Source: Geobacter sp. (GTDB taxonomy: Bacteria; Desulfobacterota; Desulfuromonadia; Geobacterales; Pseudopelobacteraceae). From it: a DNA stretch of 64,000 bases. Below the pieces are notes generated by a model. That model was not told where the DNA came from. It saw nothing but the letters and a program-made list of their open reading frames with translations, and did not search any database. The stretch lies in the NCBI GenBank assembly GCA_009684515.1, contig WKKS01000001.1, forward strand, positions 186,001 through 250,000, written 5' to 3'. This document shows positions 61,453-64,000 of this stretch, one piece after another. Both the position numbers and the translations under genes were made by a program. Within the stretch, counting starts at the first letter, position 1. The number at the start of each line of letters is the position of its first letter.

Positions 61453-63312
61453 TCAGGCCTGAATGTCGGTATGCGGAGTATCCGTGCCGTCGTCCTCTTT
61501 AATATCGCTACAACGGCCCTCAGAGGCCATGATCACATCCACTTCGGCACCGCTCAGATTTTCTTTTTCTATCAGACACTCGGACAGCTTATGAAGATTA
61601 TGAAGATTGTCGCGCAACAGGGTCAGGGCACGGTTATAGGATTCATCAACGATGCGCTTGATCTCGTCGTCAATATTCTCGGCAGTTTTTTCACTGAAAT
61701 TCTTGTGCATTGCCATTTCGCGACCCAGGAAGATCGACTCATCTTTCTTGCCGAAAGAGAGCGGACCCATCTTGTCACTCATGCCCCATTCGCAGACCAT
61801 CTTGCGCGCCATCTCGGTAGCCCGTTCAATATCGTTGCCGGCGCCGGTGGTGAAAGTATTGAAAATCAGATCTTCTGCAGCCCGGCCACCCATCAGGACC
61901 GCAATCCTGGCCAGTAGTGATTCGCGCGAGTAACTGTGCTTGTCTTCGATCGGAAGCTGCATGGTCACACCCAGCGCACGACCGCGAGGTATAATGGAGA
62001 CCTTGTGAACGGGATCGGTACCCGGCACCAGCTTGGCAACCAGGGTATGACCGGCCTCATGGTAAGCGGTGCTCTTCTTCTCTTCGTCGGAAATGACCAT
62101 GCTGCGGCGTTCAGCCCCCATCAGCACCTTATCCTTGGCGTTGTCGAAATCACTCGGCTCAGCAACGGTCTTGTTTAAGCGGGCCGCCAGCAGGGCAGCT
62201 TCATTAACCAGGTTGGCCAGGTCTGCGCCGGAGAAACCGGGGGTGCCGCGGGCAATCAACGCCAGATCAACACTGTCTGAAAGCGGTACTTTTTTGGAAT
62301 GTACCTTTAGAATCATCTCGCGCCCCTTGACATCCGGGCGTGGAACAACAACCTGACGGTCAAAACGGCCTGGACGCAACAGAGCCGGATCAAGAACATC
62401 AGGACGGTTGGTGGCTGCGATCAGAATTACCCCTTCGTTGGATTCGAAACCGTCCATCTCCACCAGCAACTGGTTGAGGGTCTGCTCCCGCTCATCGTGT
62501 CCGCCACCCATTCCGGCACCGCGATGACGGCCGACAGCATCAATCTCGTCAATAAAGATGATGCAAGGCGCGCTCTTCTTGCCTTGCAAAAACAGATCTC
62601 GCACACGACTGGCGCCGACGCCGACAAACATCTCAACGAAATCGGAACCTGAAATCGAATAAAACGGAACACCCGCTTCACCGGCAACGGCACGGGCCAG
62701 CAGAGTCTTGCCTGTACCTGGGGGGCCGACCAGCAGGACCCCTTTGGGGATTTTTCCGCCCAGCACAGTAAATTTCTTCGGCTCTTTCAGGAAAGCGATG
62801 ATTTCTTCCAGCTCTTCCTTCGCTTCTTCAATACCAGCCACATCTTCAAAAGTGATCTTCCCCTGCGTTTCGGTCAGCAGCTTGGCACGGCTTTTCCCAA
62901 ACGACATGGCTTTGCCGCCCCCCATCTGCATCTGGCGCATGAAGAAGATCCAGACACCCACCAGCAGAATCAGCGGGAACCAGGAAATAAAAATCGAGAA
63001 CCAGGAAAACTTTTCCTCTTCCGGCTTGGCAATGATCGTGACTTTCTTCTCAAGAAGCTTCTTGGTCAGGTCGGCATCCGAGTACGGCTTGTACGAATGA
63101 AACTCCTTGCCGTCTTTTCCCTCGAACTTGCCTGAAATATCATTACCCTGAATGACTACCGAGGTAATTTTACCGGAGTCAATATTTGACATGAAGTCAC
63201 TGAAATTGAGCTTTTCAGCAGATGGGCGCGGCTTGTTGAACATGTTGAAAAGCAGGATCATCATTAAGCTTATAACAAGCCAAAGTGAAAGATTCTTGTA
63301 AAACTGATTCAA
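61453..63312 (-). CDS. ftsH: ATP-dependent zinc metalloprotease FtsH
   Basis: A 619-residue membrane AAA+ protease. Two membrane segments (about 10-27 and 105-125) bracket a periplasmic domain. Walker A GPPGTGKT, Walker B FIDEID, the second-region-of-homology arginines (RPGRFDRQ) and the zinc site HEAGHT are all present. It degrades membrane and regulatory proteins such as LpxC and sigma-32 in related bacteria. It heads the folP-cdaA-glmM operon. Confidence 0.97.
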   Translation of the reverse strand: MNQFYKNLSLWLVISLMMILLFNMFNKPRPSAEKLNFSDFMSNIDSGKITSVVIQGNDISGKFEGKDGKEFHSYKPYSDADLTKKLLEKKVTIIAKPEEEKFSWFSIFISWFPLILLVGVWIFFMRQMQMGGGKAMSFGKSRAKLLTETQGKITFEDVAGIEEAKEELEEIIAFLKEPKKFTVLGGKIPKGVLLVGPPGTGKTLLARAVAGEAGVPFYSISGSDFVEMFVGVGASRVRDLFLQGKKSAPCIIFIDEIDAVGRHRGAGMGGGHDEREQTLNQLLVEMDGFESNEGVILIAATNRPDVLDPALLRPGRFDRQVVVPRPDVKGREMILKVHSKKVPLSDSVDLALIARGTPGFSGADLANLVNEAALLAARLNKTVAEPSDFDNAKDKVLMGAERRSMVISDEEKKSTAYHEAGHTLVAKLVPGTDPVHKVSIIPRGRALGVTMQLPIEDKHSYSRESLLARIAVLMGGRAAEDLIFNTFTTGAGNDIERATEMARKMVCEWGMSDKMGPLSFGKKDESIFLGREMAMHKNFSEKTAENIDDEIKRIVDESYNRALTLLRDNLHNLHKLSECLIEKENLSGAEVDVIMASEGRCSDIKEDDGTDTPHTDIQA

Positions 63313-63474
63313 GGTAAACCCCCGTTTGAAAATGACGCAGATGTTGTTGAAAATTTTGTAAAACTAGCATAGGAAGGTGTGGTTGACAAGCTCAAATGGA
63401 TCAGAGTTTACCGCGGGATTAGATGAGTTAAGGTTTCGGCAGCAGCGACCGGCAACAACTGGAGTACGGGTACG

Positions 63475-63526
63475 CCCGCTCGGGCAGTAATATCGTTGAC
63501 GACATCACTGCCCGAGACATAGCGGG
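63475..63526. other. Nested hairpin downstream of the malic enzyme gene
   Basis: TCGGGCAGT (63480-63488) pairs with ACTGCCCGA (63507-63515), and CCCGC (63475-63479) with GCGGG (63522-63526). It could be a factor-dependent terminator; no T run follows on the minus strand. The hairpin lies inside an open frame that continues in phase from the malic enzyme stop. Confidence 0.4.
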
Positions 63527-63551
63527 TTGAGGCGGTTTTTTTATTCCCGTA

Positions 63552-64000
63552 TCACAATTGTACTTTGACAACACCAGAATCAACTGCGGCCCGTGCGACC
63601 GCCTCGGCAACAGCATGGTGCACGCTTGAGTTCAGGATGCCCGGCACCAGTTCACCCTCTTCGGCATGACTGGCGATGGTTTTGGCTGCCGCAATCAGCA
63701 TCCGGTTATTTATGCGGGTTGCATTGGCGTTGAGCGCCCCCCGGAATATGCCGGGAAATGCCAGTGCGTTGTTGATACTTTTCCCGTCTGCGGCAAAGGA
63801 AGCGCCGGCCGTCATCGCATCTTGCGGCTTTATCTCCGCATCCGGATTGGAGAGGGCCAAAATCACCTGCCCGCGCTTCACCATCTCCGGCCTGATCAAC
63901 CCGGGGCAACCCGTGGTAGCTATCACGACCAGTGAGCGCTCCATAACCCCTGCCAGATCAGAAGTTTCACCTCCCAACCCACGCAGCATCTCCATGGCGC
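63552..64000 (-). CDS. maeB: Malic enzyme, C-terminal part, truncated at the window edge
   Basis: The frame is open to the last base, so the 5' part lies outside. The visible 149 codons match the NAD(P)-binding and C-terminal region of MaeB-type malic enzymes: VIATTGCPGLI, ILALSNPDAEI, DGKSINNALAFPGIFRGAL (residues near 70-90 of the fragment) and the tail VHHAVAEAVARAAVDSGVVKV. Malic enzymes convert malate to pyruvate with CO2 release. No phosphotransacetylase domain is attached, since a TGA ends it here. NAD or NADP use cannot be told. Confidence 0.88.
   Translation of the reverse strand, partial: AMEMLRGLGGETSDLAGVMERSLVVIATTGCPGLIRPEMVKRGQVILALSNPDAEIKPQDAMTAGASFAADGKSINNALAFPGIFRGALNANATRINNRMLIAAAKTIASHAEEGELVPGILNSSVHHAVAEAVARAAVDSGVVKVQL

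Noticed and set aside
63552-63554. Selenocysteine or programmed recoding at the malic enzyme TGA
   Set aside because: The hairpin begins more than 35 bases past the TGA, too far for a bacterial SECIS, and malic enzymes are not known selenoproteins.

Overview
The window reads as chromosomal DNA of an anaerobic, Geobacter/Pelobacter-like member of the Desulfuromonadales. The basis is the gene content and order: a reversed/oxidative TCA block with 2-oxoglutarate:ferredoxin oxidoreductase (korDABC) beside mdh and icd, an ilvD-ilvB-ilvN-ilvC-psd-pssA block, ftsH-folP-cdaA-glmM-pdxJ-acpS, lipid A type acyltransferase and heptose phosphatase genes (Gram-negative envelope), and molybdenum-formate cofactor genes. 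This placement is an inference from gene families, not from a database search. I saw no tRNA, rRNA, CRISPR array or insertion sequence.

Layout. 1-4.2 kb (+): the end of a branched-chain amino-acid ABC permease, then a ketone-body operon (scoA, scoB, thiolase, 3-hydroxybutyrate dehydrogenase) closed by a terminator. 4.2-12.1 kb (-): a TCA-cycle block of korC, korB, korA, korD, mdh and dimeric-type icd, with a second, unrelated monomeric isocitrate dehydrogenase upstream. Both icd and idh have a TTGACA-N17 promoter overlapped by a TTGTATAC-type inverted repeat. 12.3-23.3 kb (-): envelope and housekeeping genes (LysM lipoprotein, aspS, lepB, lepA, rodA, mrdA, mreD, mreC, rfbA, gmhB). 23.3-25.9 kb: a DAHP synthase with a clear promoter and terminator, sppA and a small phosphoesterase. 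25.9-33.6 kb (-): pssA, psd, ilvC, ilvN, ilvB, ilvD and a methylmalonyl-CoA-decarboxylase-like crotonase.

33.8-46 kb is the most accessory-looking stretch. It has an SRAP protein whose active-site Glu is replaced by Ile, a DUF1456 protein, an extra type IA topoisomerase, a zinc-ribbon rhomboid protease, and a compact five-gene minus-strand operon: sbcD, a short sbcC with an unusual hook, a zinc-ribbon protein, a MoxR-like AAA+ ATPase, and a 653-residue protein with a TIKI/ChaN-like N-terminal domain. I consider this operon the best candidate for an undescribed system. A secreted protein with an internal duplication and a tiny membrane protein follow on the other strand.

46.2-51.2 kb holds an amylase-family hydrolase, an LpxL-like acyltransferase, two small hypothetical genes, an AT-rich gene-poor stretch and a radical SAM enzyme (AmrS family). 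51.2-64 kb has tadA, an fdhD-mobA fusion, lysC, and a long tightly overlapped minus-strand operon from ftsH to tsaE (ftsH, folP, cdaA, glmM, pdxJ, acpS, nnrD, CBS protein, tsaE). The 5'-truncated end of a malic enzyme lies at the right edge.

The metabolic genes fit together as acetyl-CoA production from hydroxybutyrate or acetoacetate, its oxidation through a ferredoxin-linked TCA cycle, and branched-chain amino acid and phospholipid synthesis. The envelope genes cover cell-shape control, peptidoglycan precursors and protein export.
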